Source: JBGPOS01 sp041488155
GTDB lineage: Bacteria > Chloroflexota > Dehalococcoidia > Tepidiformales > Tepidiformaceae
NCBI GenBank assembly: GCA_041488155.1
Contig: JBGPOS010000056.1
Span: forward strand, 1-27,511
DNA length: 27,511 bases
Direction: 5' to 3'
Shown here: one piece after another, positions 20,710 to 27,511 of the stretch
Position numbering within the stretch: the first letter of the stretch is position 1
Layout: each line of letters begins with the position of its first letter
Made by a program: the position numbers and the translations under genes
Notes under the pieces: model-generated
Seen by the model: only the letters and a program-made list of their open reading frames with translations
Told to the model about the DNA's origin: nothing
The model's database searches: none

Positions 20710-21681
20710 CTAGTGCGGAAGTTGTCCACCTTCGTAGAGGGCGCCGGGCCGGGGGCCGTGCTCCCAATACGAGAGAATCGTCTCGCGCAGCGCCGCCCGG
20801 GGGTCGGGCTCTGTGACGCCGAGCACTTCACGGAGACGGCGGTCCGAGATGATGAGCGGCTGGCGAAGCATGAACGGATGGGCGTTGTCGCGGCTGAATC
20901 GTGCCGCCTCCGGCTGCCACTCCCAATCGAGGATCGAAGCGATCTCGGCGGCGAGGCCGGCGTAGGTCCAGTCGTAGGGGTCGACGACGTTGCACGGCCA
21001 CCAACCGGAAGGGGCGCGAGTAAGCGCGGCGAGGATCGCCCTGCCGACGCGTTCGACGGCGACGCGGTGGAAGAAGGTGGCGCCGCCGCCCGGGAGGGGG
21101 AGGCGATGTTCGCCCCGGCGGATGCGATCGACGAGTGGCCACTCGCGGGCCAGGGTGTCGCCGATCCCGTAGATCGCTCCCGGGCGAAGGATGGTGACCG
21201 GGACGGAGGCGTCGCGGAGGGCGTCCTCCATCTCTACGTTGTCGTGCCCGGCCGCCGCCCCGGGGTAGGGCCCCTGGCGGCGAGGAGCGTCTTCATCGAT
21301 GGGCAAAGGGTTGCGCGGGAGCAGCGTGAAGCCCGAGCCGTCGCCAAGACCGGCATCGACGCCGGCCTGGTACACGTCGCAGGAGCTGATGGCGATGAGC
21401 CTCTGGACGCCCGCGCGTTCGGCGCAGGCAGCCACCGCCTCAGCTTTCGCGCCCGTGGCCCCATGGAAGGTGTCCACGATCGCGTCGGGGCGGCTCGCTT
21501 CGACGGGGCCACCGGGCGCGAGGAGGTCGTCGCGGGAGCCGTGCAGGTGTTCGAGGTCGAGGGGCGCCAGCGGTTCGGTCTCCCCGCGATGTGCGACCAG
21601 GACCTCGTGTCCGGCCTCGAGGGCGAGGCGCGCGGCGACCGGTCCGAGGAATCCCGTGCCACCGACAAACAGAACCCGCAT
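20710..21681 (-). CDS. Atypical SDR / NAD-dependent epimerase-like protein
   Basis: A 323-residue Rossmann-fold protein of the extended SDR superfamily. The dinucleotide motif GGTGFLGP at the N-terminus, DTFHGATG and ISSCDVYQAG are recognisable. The catalytic YxxxK of true epimerases is not visible: the segment where it should lie reads GPYPGAAAGHDNVEME, keeping a tyrosine but not the lysine. This matches the CSP41-like atypical SDR group, in which some members bind RNA or have unknown roles. It should not be annotated as a sugar epimerase without more evidence. The ATG at 21681 has AGGA about ten bases upstream and lies 17 bases after the helicase stop, so the two are probably co-transcribed. 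Confidence 0.8.
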   Translation of the reverse strand: MRVLFVGGTGFLGPVAARLALEAGHEVLVAHRGETEPLAPLDLEHLHGSRDDLLAPGGPVEASRPDAIVDTFHGATGAKAEAVAACAERAGVQRLIAISSCDVYQAGVDAGLGDGSGFTLLPRNPLPIDEDAPRRQGPYPGAAAGHDNVEMEDALRDASVPVTILRPGAIYGIGDTLAREWPLVDRIRRGEHRLPLPGGGATFFHRVAVERVGRAILAALTRAPSGWWPCNVVDPYDWTYAGLAAEIASILDWEWQPEAARFSRDNAHPFMLRQPLIISDRRLREVLGVTEPDPRAALRETILSYWEHGPRPGALYEGGQLPH

Positions 21682-21698
21682 CGGGCGACGTCCTGGGG

Positions 21699-24002
21699 TT
21701 ACCGGCCGGTCACGCGCTCGAGCAGGAGGCGTGCGGCCTTTCTTGCCGGGCTCCTGGATTCGACCTGGGGGCCGACGCAGCCGGGGCAGCCGTTGTCGCA
21801 CTCGCAAGCGAGCAGCAGCGCCAGGCAGGCTTCGACGAGGTCGTCGCGGACGTCGAAGAGCTTCTCGGCGAGGCCGACGCCGCCGGGGATGGCGTCGTAC
21901 AGGTAGACCGTCGGGAGTTCGTTGAGTGGCGAGCGGACGTGGGCTTCGCTGCCGATGTCGCGTGGGTCGCAGAGGCAGTAGATGGGGGCGAGGTTGCGGG
22001 CGAGGTGGGCGATCCCTGCCAGGCCCGCCGCGAGCTCATCGCGGCCGAGTCCCCTGGTGGCCTTCTCGTCGAAGCTGAGCCAGTAGGCGGTGGTGTGGAG
22101 GTTTGCTTCGGGGATGGCGATCTTGCCCCAGCCGACGTTCTCGTGCGTGTTGAGCTTGACCTTCTTGAAGATCGTGGCGAGCAGGGTGATCGCCACTTCG
22201 CCCTGTTCGTGGGTGCCGGCGGCGATCCCTTCCTGTTGGAAGCTTTCGAGCACTTTGAGTTCGACGGCGAGCTGGGCGTCGGTGTAGTAGTCGACGGCGA
22301 CAGGGGTGACGTAGGCCTTCTTGTCGTCCCAGTCGAGCCATTCGACCTGGTACTGCTGGCCGCGGTGGATGTAGATCGCGTCTTCGTGGATGAGGAGCGG
22401 GGCGCTTGGCCGGTCGCACTCCCCGATGACCTTCGGCTGAGGCCCGCGTTCGATGATCACGAAGTTGTCGGTGCTGGCCGTTCGCAGGCTGACCTGCTCG
22501 GCGGGGTAGGCCTCGCTCATCCAGTGGTAGCGGTTGCCTGAGCGTTGGAGCACGCCTTCTTCGGCGAGGATGTCGAGGAGCTCGTCTGTGTGCGCGCCAA
22601 AGACTTCGTCCGCCGTAAATGGCAGTTCGAAGGCGGCGCACTTCAGGTGGCTGGCGAGGATGAAGAGGTTGTCCGGGTCGATCAAGCCGCGTTCGACGCT
22701 TCGATCGAAGATGAAACCGGGGTTGGTTGCGACGTACTGGTCGAGCGGGTTCGAGGAAGCCACAAGCACGGAGAGCGAGGCTTCGTGGCGCCGGCCGGCC
22801 CGGCCGAACTGTTGCCAGAGGCTGGCGAGCGAGCCGGGGTAGCCCATGACGACGCTGGCGCCCATGCCTCCGATGTCGATACCGAGCTCAAGGGCGTTGG
22901 TAGCGACGACACCCCGCACAGAGCCATCGCGCAGGCCGCGTTCGATGGTCCGGCGTTCGTTTGGCAAGTAGCCGCCGCGATAGCCCGCGATGCGCTCGGG
23001 GTCGCCTGGCTTGTTGCGAAGGGAGTCTCGGAGGTAGGTGAGGAGCAGCTCGACACGCATCCGGCTGGGGGCGAAGGCGATGGTCTGGATGCCGGAGCGG
23101 ATTAAGCGCGCGGCGATGTCGCGAGTGGCTTTGAGCGAAGACTGGCGGATACCGAGTTCTTTGTTTACGACGGGGGGGTTGTAGATGACGACAACACGCT
23201 CGCCGGAGGGGGCGCCGTTGTCGTCGACAAGGGTGACGTCGTCCCCCACGAGGGCGCGGGCGAGTTCGGCCGGGTTGGCGATCGTGGCCGAGCAGAGGAT
23301 GAAGGTCGGGTCGGAGCCGTAGAAGTGGCAGATGCGCCGCAGGCGGCGAAGGACGTTGGCGAGGTGGCTGCCGAAGACGCCGCGGTAGCTGTGCAGCTCA
23401 TCGATGACGACGTAGTCCAGGTTCTGGAAGAGCTGCACCCACTTGGTGTGGTGGGGCAGCACGGCGGTGTGGAGCATGTCGGGATTGGTGAGCACGATGT
23501 GGCCGGCGGAGCGCACGGCACGACGGGCGTCGGCGGGGGTATCGCCGTCGTAGGTGAAGGTGCGGATGTCGGCTCCGAGGGCGGTTATTAGGCCATGGAG
23601 CTCGTCGAGCTGGTCCTGGGCGAGGGCCTTCGTGGGGAAGAGATAGATGGCCCGGGCGGAAGGGTCGCGCATGATCGTGTCGAGGATCGGGGCGTTGTAG
23701 CAGAGGGTCTTGCCGCTGGCGGTCGGGGTGACGACGACGACGTTGTCGCCAGCGAGGGCATGTTCGATTGCCTGGGCCTGGTGGGTGAAAGGCAGTTCGA
23801 TGCCACGCTTGGCCAGGGTCGCGACCAGGTCCGGATGGAGGGCCTCTGGCCAGGCGGCGTACCGGGCTGGCCGGGCTTCGAGTCGGCGGACGGTGGTGTC
23901 GGTCGGCCGGGCCTGGAGTTCGGCGACGATAGCATCAGCGATGATCGCCGGGGGTATCGGGCGAACGGCCGGTACGGGGTAAGCAGGGGGTGGCTTAGCC
24001 AC
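21699..24002 (-). CDS. MrfA-like DEAD/DEAH-box helicase with C-terminal DUF1998 zinc domain
   Basis: A 767-residue superfamily 2 helicase resembling Bacillus MrfA, a 3'-5' DNA helicase in nucleotide-excision-independent repair of mitomycin damage. Motifs are present in order: Q-like THQAQAIEHAL, Walker A TPTASGKT (residues 92-99), FPTKALAQDQ, TNPDMLH, DELH, CSATIANP, ATNALELGIDIGGM and QQFGRAGRR. The C-terminal DUF1998 part contains the cysteines CLCD and CECDNGCPGCVGP, a likely zinc site. The start is uncertain. GTG at 24002 gives a length close to known MrfA. An upstream GTG at 24104 overlaps the previous stop (TAGTG), but the 34 extra residues would be encoded across a low-complexity intergenic-type tract. 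Confidence 0.92.
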   Translation of the reverse strand: MAKPPPAYPVPAVRPIPPAIIADAIVAELQARPTDTTVRRLEARPARYAAWPEALHPDLVATLAKRGIELPFTHQAQAIEHALAGDNVVVVTPTASGKTLCYNAPILDTIMRDPSARAIYLFPTKALAQDQLDELHGLITALGADIRTFTYDGDTPADARRAVRSAGHIVLTNPDMLHTAVLPHHTKWVQLFQNLDYVVIDELHSYRGVFGSHLANVLRRLRRICHFYGSDPTFILCSATIANPAELARALVGDDVTLVDDNGAPSGERVVVIYNPPVVNKELGIRQSSLKATRDIAARLIRSGIQTIAFAPSRMRVELLLTYLRDSLRNKPGDPERIAGYRGGYLPNERRTIERGLRDGSVRGVVATNALELGIDIGGMGASVVMGYPGSLASLWQQFGRAGRRHEASLSVLVASSNPLDQYVATNPGFIFDRSVERGLIDPDNLFILASHLKCAAFELPFTADEVFGAHTDELLDILAEEGVLQRSGNRYHWMSEAYPAEQVSLRTASTDNFVIIERGPQPKVIGECDRPSAPLLIHEDAIYIHRGQQYQVEWLDWDDKKAYVTPVAVDYYTDAQLAVELKVLESFQQEGIAAGTHEQGEVAITLLATIFKKVKLNTHENVGWGKIAIPEANLHTTAYWLSFDEKATRGLGRDELAAGLAGIAHLARNLAPIYCLCDPRDIGSEAHVRSPLNELPTVYLYDAIPGGVGLAEKLFDVRDDLVEACLALLLACECDNGCPGCVGPQVESRSPARKAARLLLERVTGR

Positions 24003-24007
24003 GGCGA

Positions 24008-24037
24008 GGGAACAGGTGACGGGGTACCGGGGACAGG
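24008..24037 (+). repeat. G-rich degenerate word tract
   Basis: GGGAACAGGTGACGGGGTACC and the following GGGGACAGG share the words AACAGGTGAC and GGGGACAGG with the tract at 20288-20318. It lies just upstream of the preferred helicase start. Confidence 0.5.
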
Positions 24038-24103
24038 ATGGCGTCCCTCCGTCCGCACAGATGTTCGGATTATGTGGGGCGAAGGGCTTCAGAGTCAACC
24101 GCA

Positions 24104-24520
24104 CTAGCCGCGGTTGGTGACTCCGGAGACGCGATTCGGACGCAGGCGAATGATGACCCTGCCTTCGCGCAGGAGGCGCTCTTCGAACCCTTCGGGTGGG
24201 CTGAACTCCGAGACCCCGCGCATGCGCTTGTTCAGCTCGATGTGCTTTGCGACAAGGCCATCCGTCTCGATGGTGCTCGTGCCTTCGACCGTGACGTAAC
24301 CAAACGGGGCGCCTTCATCGAGCACGCAGATCGCGGCGCGGGGGTCGTTTGCCACTGTCTTCGCCTTCAGGCGGCTGCGGGTTGTGCTGAAGAGCAGGTC
24401 GTCGCCGTCTCGGTAGAAGAAGATGACGGAACTCGTGGGGGTGCCGCCCTTGCGGAGGGTGGTGACGACGGCCCACTTGTTCTTGTTGATGAACGCGTCC
24501 TGGTCCGGGGAACCGATCAA
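24104..24520 (-). CDS. PPOX-class (likely F420-dependent) flavin/deazaflavin-binding protein
   Basis: A 138-residue split-barrel protein of the pyridoxamine-phosphate-oxidase-like superfamily. The pattern NKWAVVTTLRKGGTPTSSVIFFYRDGDDLLFSTTRSRLKAKTVANDPRAAICVLDEGAPFGYVTVEGTSTI matches the small PPOX class often annotated as F420-dependent reductases in Actinobacteria and Chloroflexota. It probably binds F420, FMN or haem; the cofactor cannot be decided from sequence. The TTG start at 24520 has GAGG nine bases upstream. The stop TAG at 24104-24106 shares a base with an alternative GTG start for the downstream helicase. Confidence 0.85.
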   Translation of the reverse strand: MIGSPDQDAFINKNKWAVVTTLRKGGTPTSSVIFFYRDGDDLLFSTTRSRLKAKTVANDPRAAICVLDEGAPFGYVTVEGTSTIETDGLVAKHIELNKRMRGVSEFSPPEGFEERLLREGRVIIRLRPNRVSGVTNRG

Positions 24521-24618
24521 TGGTCGTTACCTCGATTGCTGGAGTTTGCAGGCAGGAATGTACCGCGTAGGAAGCGAGAGCGCTGAGAACCGGGCGGGAG
24601 GTACGAGCCGGGCGCGAG

Positions 24619-25890
24619 CTACTCGTTGCGGAGGGCGGTTATGGGGTCCAGGCGGCTGGCACGGTAGGCGGGGTAGCTGCCGCTGAGGGCGCCAATGCCG
24701 GCGGCGACGGCGAAGGCGACGCCGATGCTCCAGGGTTGGATGACGGTGGCCATCTTCTGGTCGGCGATATCACGCCCATCGATCCCGAGGGCGACACCGA
24801 CGCCTATGGCGATGCCGAGGAGGCCGCCGCCGACGCAGAGGGCGAGGGCTTCCGTGACGAACTGAAGGATGATGTCCTTCCCTCGTGCCCCGACGGCACG
24901 ACGGATGCCGATCTCACGCGTCCGTTCGGTGACGCTGACGAGCATGATGTTCATGACGCCGATCCCGCCCACGACGAGCGATATGCCGGCGATGCTGCCA
25001 AGGAGGATCGACAGCGTCCGGCTCACTTCGCCGGCTGCCCCCACGAGGTCATCCTGGCTCTGGACGGTGAAGTCCGGGGTGGCGACGGAGTGGCGCTGGG
25101 CGAGGACATCGGTGACCTGGATAGCGACGACCTTCTGGTCGGCGCCGTCAGCGGTCTGGATGTTTATCTGGTTGACGTTGATTTCGCCGCTTGCGTTGCG
25201 GACGAAGCCGATGCGGCTCTGGAGCGTGGAGACCGGGACGAACACGTAGTTGTCGGCGAGGCCGCCGCCGGAGCCGCCCTTTGGAGCCATCACGCCCGCG
25301 ACGTGGAAGTTGAGGCCAATTCGCCCGCCTGCGAAGGTGAGCCGGACCGTCTCGCCGATTGGGCTGCCGTCGGGGAAGAGGGTCTTGGCGATCTCCGAGC
25401 CGAGGACCATCGTGAGTGCCTTTTTCTCGACGTCGTCCTGTGTGATGAAGGAGCCGGATGCGACGGGCGACGAGCGGACGTCCGGGTACTCCGGAGTGGT
25501 GCCGATTGTGGTGACGCCCTGGTTGTTACTGCCAGCGATGACCTGGGCGCCGTCGACGCTGACCTGGGGGGCGATGCCCTTCACTCCTTGAATGCCCGCT
25601 GCCACCAGGGCGTCGGAGTCGCTCTTGGTGAGGGTTTGGGCCGAGCCGGCGGCGCCTCGCGCACCCGCGCCGGTGCCCTGGGCCGATGCGGCTGCCGGTT
25701 TGACAAAGAGGAGGTTCGCGCCGAGGCCGCGGATCTGGTCCTGGACTCCTTTCTGGGCGCCCTGGCCGACGGCGATGAGGACGATGACCGACCCGACGCC
25801 GATGACCATGCCGAGGGTGGTGAGAAAGCTGCGGAGCCCGTTTGCGGCGATGGCGCGAAAGGCTACGCGGAGTGCGTCGAATGGGCTCAT
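24619..25890 (-). CDS. MacB/YknZ-type ABC transporter permease (FtsX fold)
   Basis: A 423-residue permease. The N-terminal transmembrane helix is in ANGLRSFLTTLGMVIGVGSVIVLIAVGQGA. A large extracytoplasmic MacB_PCD domain follows (about 45-280), then three C-terminal helices containing the FtsX signature (SIAGISLVVGGIGVMNIMLVSVTERTREIGIRRAVGARGKDI). The C-terminus SGSYPAYRASRLDPITALRNE is typical. Just after the first helix lies a Gly/Ala-rich insert (AAASAQGTGAGARGAAGSAQ), resembling in composition the larger insert in the partner fusion protein. The ATG at 25890 overlaps the ATPase stop by four bases (ATGA). It works with the ATPase and adaptor to push substrates outward from the membrane; substrate unknown. 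Confidence 0.93.
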   Translation of the reverse strand: MSPFDALRVAFRAIAANGLRSFLTTLGMVIGVGSVIVLIAVGQGAQKGVQDQIRGLGANLLFVKPAAASAQGTGAGARGAAGSAQTLTKSDSDALVAAGIQGVKGIAPQVSVDGAQVIAGSNNQGVTTIGTTPEYPDVRSSPVASGSFITQDDVEKKALTMVLGSEIAKTLFPDGSPIGETVRLTFAGGRIGLNFHVAGVMAPKGGSGGGLADNYVFVPVSTLQSRIGFVRNASGEINVNQINIQTADGADQKVVAIQVTDVLAQRHSVATPDFTVQSQDDLVGAAGEVSRTLSILLGSIAGISLVVGGIGVMNIMLVSVTERTREIGIRRAVGARGKDIILQFVTEALALCVGGGLLGIAIGVGVALGIDGRDIADQKMATVIQPWSIGVAFAVAAGIGALSGSYPAYRASRLDPITALRNE

Positions 25891-26573
25891 ACGGCTGCCT
25901 TCACCTTGATGGTGTCTTCGACGATGTGGCCGTCGCGCATGCGGACGACGCGGTCGGCGTAGGCGGCGACGTCGGCTTCGTGCGTGACAAGGATAACGGT
26001 GATGCCGTGGTTGCGGACGAGATCGCCGAGGATCTGCATCAACTCTTCGCCCGTCTGGGTGTCGAGGGCGCCGGTCGGTTCGTCGGCGAGCACCACGCGG
26101 GGATTGGCCACGAGGGCTCGAGCAATGGCGACACGTTGTTGCTGGCCGCCTGAGAGCTGGGTTGGTTTGTGGCTCATGCGGGCTTCGAGGCCGACCCTGC
26201 CGAGTGCCTGGCGAGCAAGCCGGCGGCGGCCCCGGACGCTCTGGTAGACGAGCGGCAATTCGACCTGTTCGATGGCGCTCATGCGTGGCAGGAGGTTGAA
26301 CTGCTGGAAGACGAACCCGAATTCGCGGCTTCGAAGCACGGCGCGAGCGTCGTCGGACATGCGCCCCACGTCGTGACCCTCGAACAGGTAGCGGCCGCGG
26401 GTAGGCATGTCGAGGCAGCCGATGATGTTCATCAGCGTGCTCTTGCCCGAACCGGAAGCGCCCATGATGGCGACGAACTCACCGCGGGCGATCTCAAGGT
26501 CTACGTTGTCGAGGGCGCGAATCTGGTTCGTGCCCGCGACGTAGACCTTGGAGACGCCTTCGAGCTTGATCAC
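25887..26573 (-). CDS. MacB/LolD-type ABC transporter ATPase
   Basis: A 228-residue ATP-binding subunit. Walker A is GASGSGKST, the Q-loop lies in FGFVFQQFNLLPRM, the signature is LSGGQQQRVAIARAL, Walker B is RVVLADEPTGALD and the switch histidine is in VTHEADVAAY. QFNLLPRMSAIEQVELPL is typical of the lipoprotein/macrolide exporter branch. The GTG start at 26573 overlaps the stop of the adaptor gene by four bases (GTGA) and its own stop overlaps the permease start, so all three are coupled in one operon. A separate ATPase and permease, as here, is the YknYZ-like arrangement of single-membrane bacteria. Confidence 0.96.
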   Translation of the reverse strand: MIKLEGVSKVYVAGTNQIRALDNVDLEIARGEFVAIMGASGSGKSTLMNIIGCLDMPTRGRYLFEGHDVGRMSDDARAVLRSREFGFVFQQFNLLPRMSAIEQVELPLVYQSVRGRRRLARQALGRVGLEARMSHKPTQLSGGQQQRVAIARALVANPRVVLADEPTGALDTQTGEELMQILGDLVRNHGITVILVTHEADVAAYADRVVRMRDGHIVEDTIKVKAAV

Positions 26574-27511
26574 CGGACGCCGCCAGCCGGGGTGGGTCCA
26601 CCGAAGCCCGGACCGAAGCCTCCGGCGGTAGTCGTTGTTTGGGCGGTGGGCGTTTGACCCGTCAGCGTGACGTTGAGGAGCACGATATCGCCTTCGTTCA
26701 GTCCGGTGAGGATAACGGTCTTGCTGGTGTCGGTCCCGCCAACGGTGACGGTCTTCTGTTCGGGCTTGCCGCCCGCGCCAGGCACGTAGACGAATGAGGT
26801 GCGTCCCTGGCGCTTCACGGCGGCGCTGGGGACCAGGAGGGCGTTTTCCTTGATGTCGAGTATGACGGTGACACTGGCGTTCATGCCGGCGGAAGGCAAG
26901 GCGGCGCCGAGGAGGGCCTGGAGGGCCTGGGTCCCCGCTGCTCCTGCGCCCGCGCCTCCTGCGCCCGCACCCCCGGCTCCTCCGGCACCCGCGCCCCCGG
27001 CGCCCGGAGTTCGGCCAGCGGCGGGCGTGCCAGCACCGGCACCTCCCCCTCCCCCTCCGCCAGCGCCGGGAGTCCTGCCGGCGCCGGCTGTGGCGCTACC
27101 CTGCGCGCCCGCGCCCCCGCCTCCTCCCGTGCCCGCACCCGCTCCGGTTCGGCCGCCGGCGAGCGATCCGAGGGCAGTCGCGACCTTTTGCAGGTCGGCC
27201 GCGTTCGCTGCGAGGTCGGCGCCGCGCAGGATCAGGGCCTGGACGGGATAGGTGACCACTCCCTGGGCGACGGTGGGCGTGGTGCTCACGCCGGTAATCT
27301 TCACGAGGTAGAGCTGGCCGGGGAAGGCATCGAAGGTTGCGATCCCGAACTGGCCAGCCTTCAGGCCAGAGAGGTCGGATTCGGAGACCGTGAGGTCGAC
27401 GCGTACGCCGTTGGGGTTGCTGAGGGTGAAGGCGACGGTGGCCGCGCCGACCTGGTCTCCAACGTTCACACTCGCGGCGCCGATAACGCCATCGAAGGGC
27501 GCGCGCAGGAC
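26570..27511 (-). CDS. Periplasmic-adaptor (membrane-fusion) protein, MacA/YknX-like, 5' end outside window
   Basis: This is the C-terminal 313 residues of an adaptor; the coding frame runs off the right edge. The first visible residues VLRAPFDGVIGAASVNVGDQV are the second half of the lipoyl-like domain. A beta-barrel follows (VRVDLTVSESDLSGLKAGQFGIATFDAFPGQLYLVKITGVS), and a membrane-proximal domain near the C-terminus (LLVPSAAVKRQGRTSFVYVPG ... KTVTVGGTDTSKTVILTGLNEGDIVL). Before the usual PGMxAxV-like strand there is a Gly/Ala/Pro-rich insert of about 75 residues (26933-27157) with the repeated peptide GRTPGAGG. The N-terminus, including any signal or membrane anchor, cannot be seen. It is the first visible gene of the exporter operon. 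Confidence 0.92.
   Translation of the reverse strand, partial: VLRAPFDGVIGAASVNVGDQVGAATVAFTLSNPNGVRVDLTVSESDLSGLKAGQFGIATFDAFPGQLYLVKITGVSTTPTVAQGVVTYPVQALILRGADLAANAADLQKVATALGSLAGGRTGAGAGTGGGGGAGAQGSATAGAGRTPGAGGGGGGGAGAGTPAAGRTPGAGGAGAGGAGGAGAGGAGAGAAGTQALQALLGAALPSAGMNASVTVILDIKENALLVPSAAVKRQGRTSFVYVPGAGGKPEQKTVTVGGTDTSKTVILTGLNEGDIVLLNVTLTGQTPTAQTTTTAGGFGPGFGGPTPAGGVR

Noticed and set aside
26930..27160. C-rich plus-strand open frame opposite the adaptor gene
   Set aside because: It is the mirror of the Gly/Ala-rich coding insert and encodes only Pro/Ala runs with no start signals.

Overview
The window is GC-rich bacterial DNA with many GTG and some TTG starts, tightly packed genes and several genes that look leaderless. 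An F420-type PPOX flavoprotein, a MrfA-type helicase, a MacAB/YknXYZ-type exporter and many single-anchor lipoproteins are consistent with a Chloroflexota-like lineage, perhaps Dehalococcoidia-related, probably from an environmental genome. That placement is inference; there is no rRNA gene in the window to test it. I see no tRNA, rRNA, CRISPR array, transposase or prophage.

Left part (1-5750): a coupled pair of an MBL-fold hydrolase and a formylglycine-generating-enzyme-like protein lacking the catalytic cysteines; a repeat-filled intergenic stretch; a voltage-gated-type K+ channel; and, convergent with it, three minus-strand genes (a 53-residue basic protein, a PH-like protein and a lipoprotein). 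A second repeat-filled stretch carries inverted copies of the first repeat family. Then come rplK-rplA, without the usual secE-nusG upstream or rplJ-rplL downstream.

Middle part (5750-11833, all plus strand): an SH3-like lipoprotein, an ECF sigma factor with a membrane anti-sigma candidate, a membrane-anchored cupredoxin and aspartate kinase. The sigma gene and the cupredoxin gene are preceded by almost identical promoter-like elements with the same 14-nt spacer, which suggests an autoregulated ECF regulon. After lysC a sigma70-like promoter starts a long, hairpin-rich segment that contains a 20-codon leader ORF and ends in a strong terminator. Beyond it lie a zinc-ribbon BCAM0308-family gene and a gene fusing an HPF/RaiA ribosome-hibernation domain to a cold-shock domain.

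Right part (11851-27511, all minus strand): an esterase, an MFS exporter and a CysM-type cysteine synthase, preceded in transcription order by an envelope thiol-disulfide cluster. That cluster has two DsbA-like proteins and a membrane-anchored protein with eight cysteines and many histidines. Further right are an alpha/beta hydrolase, an M23 peptidase, Fpg glycosylase, a small membrane protein, an atypical SDR, a MrfA-like helicase and a PPOX flavoprotein. The window ends in a MacAB-like exporter operon (permease, ATPase and a membrane-fusion protein cut by the window edge).

The observations I rate highest are the structured leader with its leader peptide before the hibernation genes, the ECF promoter pair, and the Cys/His-rich protein coupled to DsbA.
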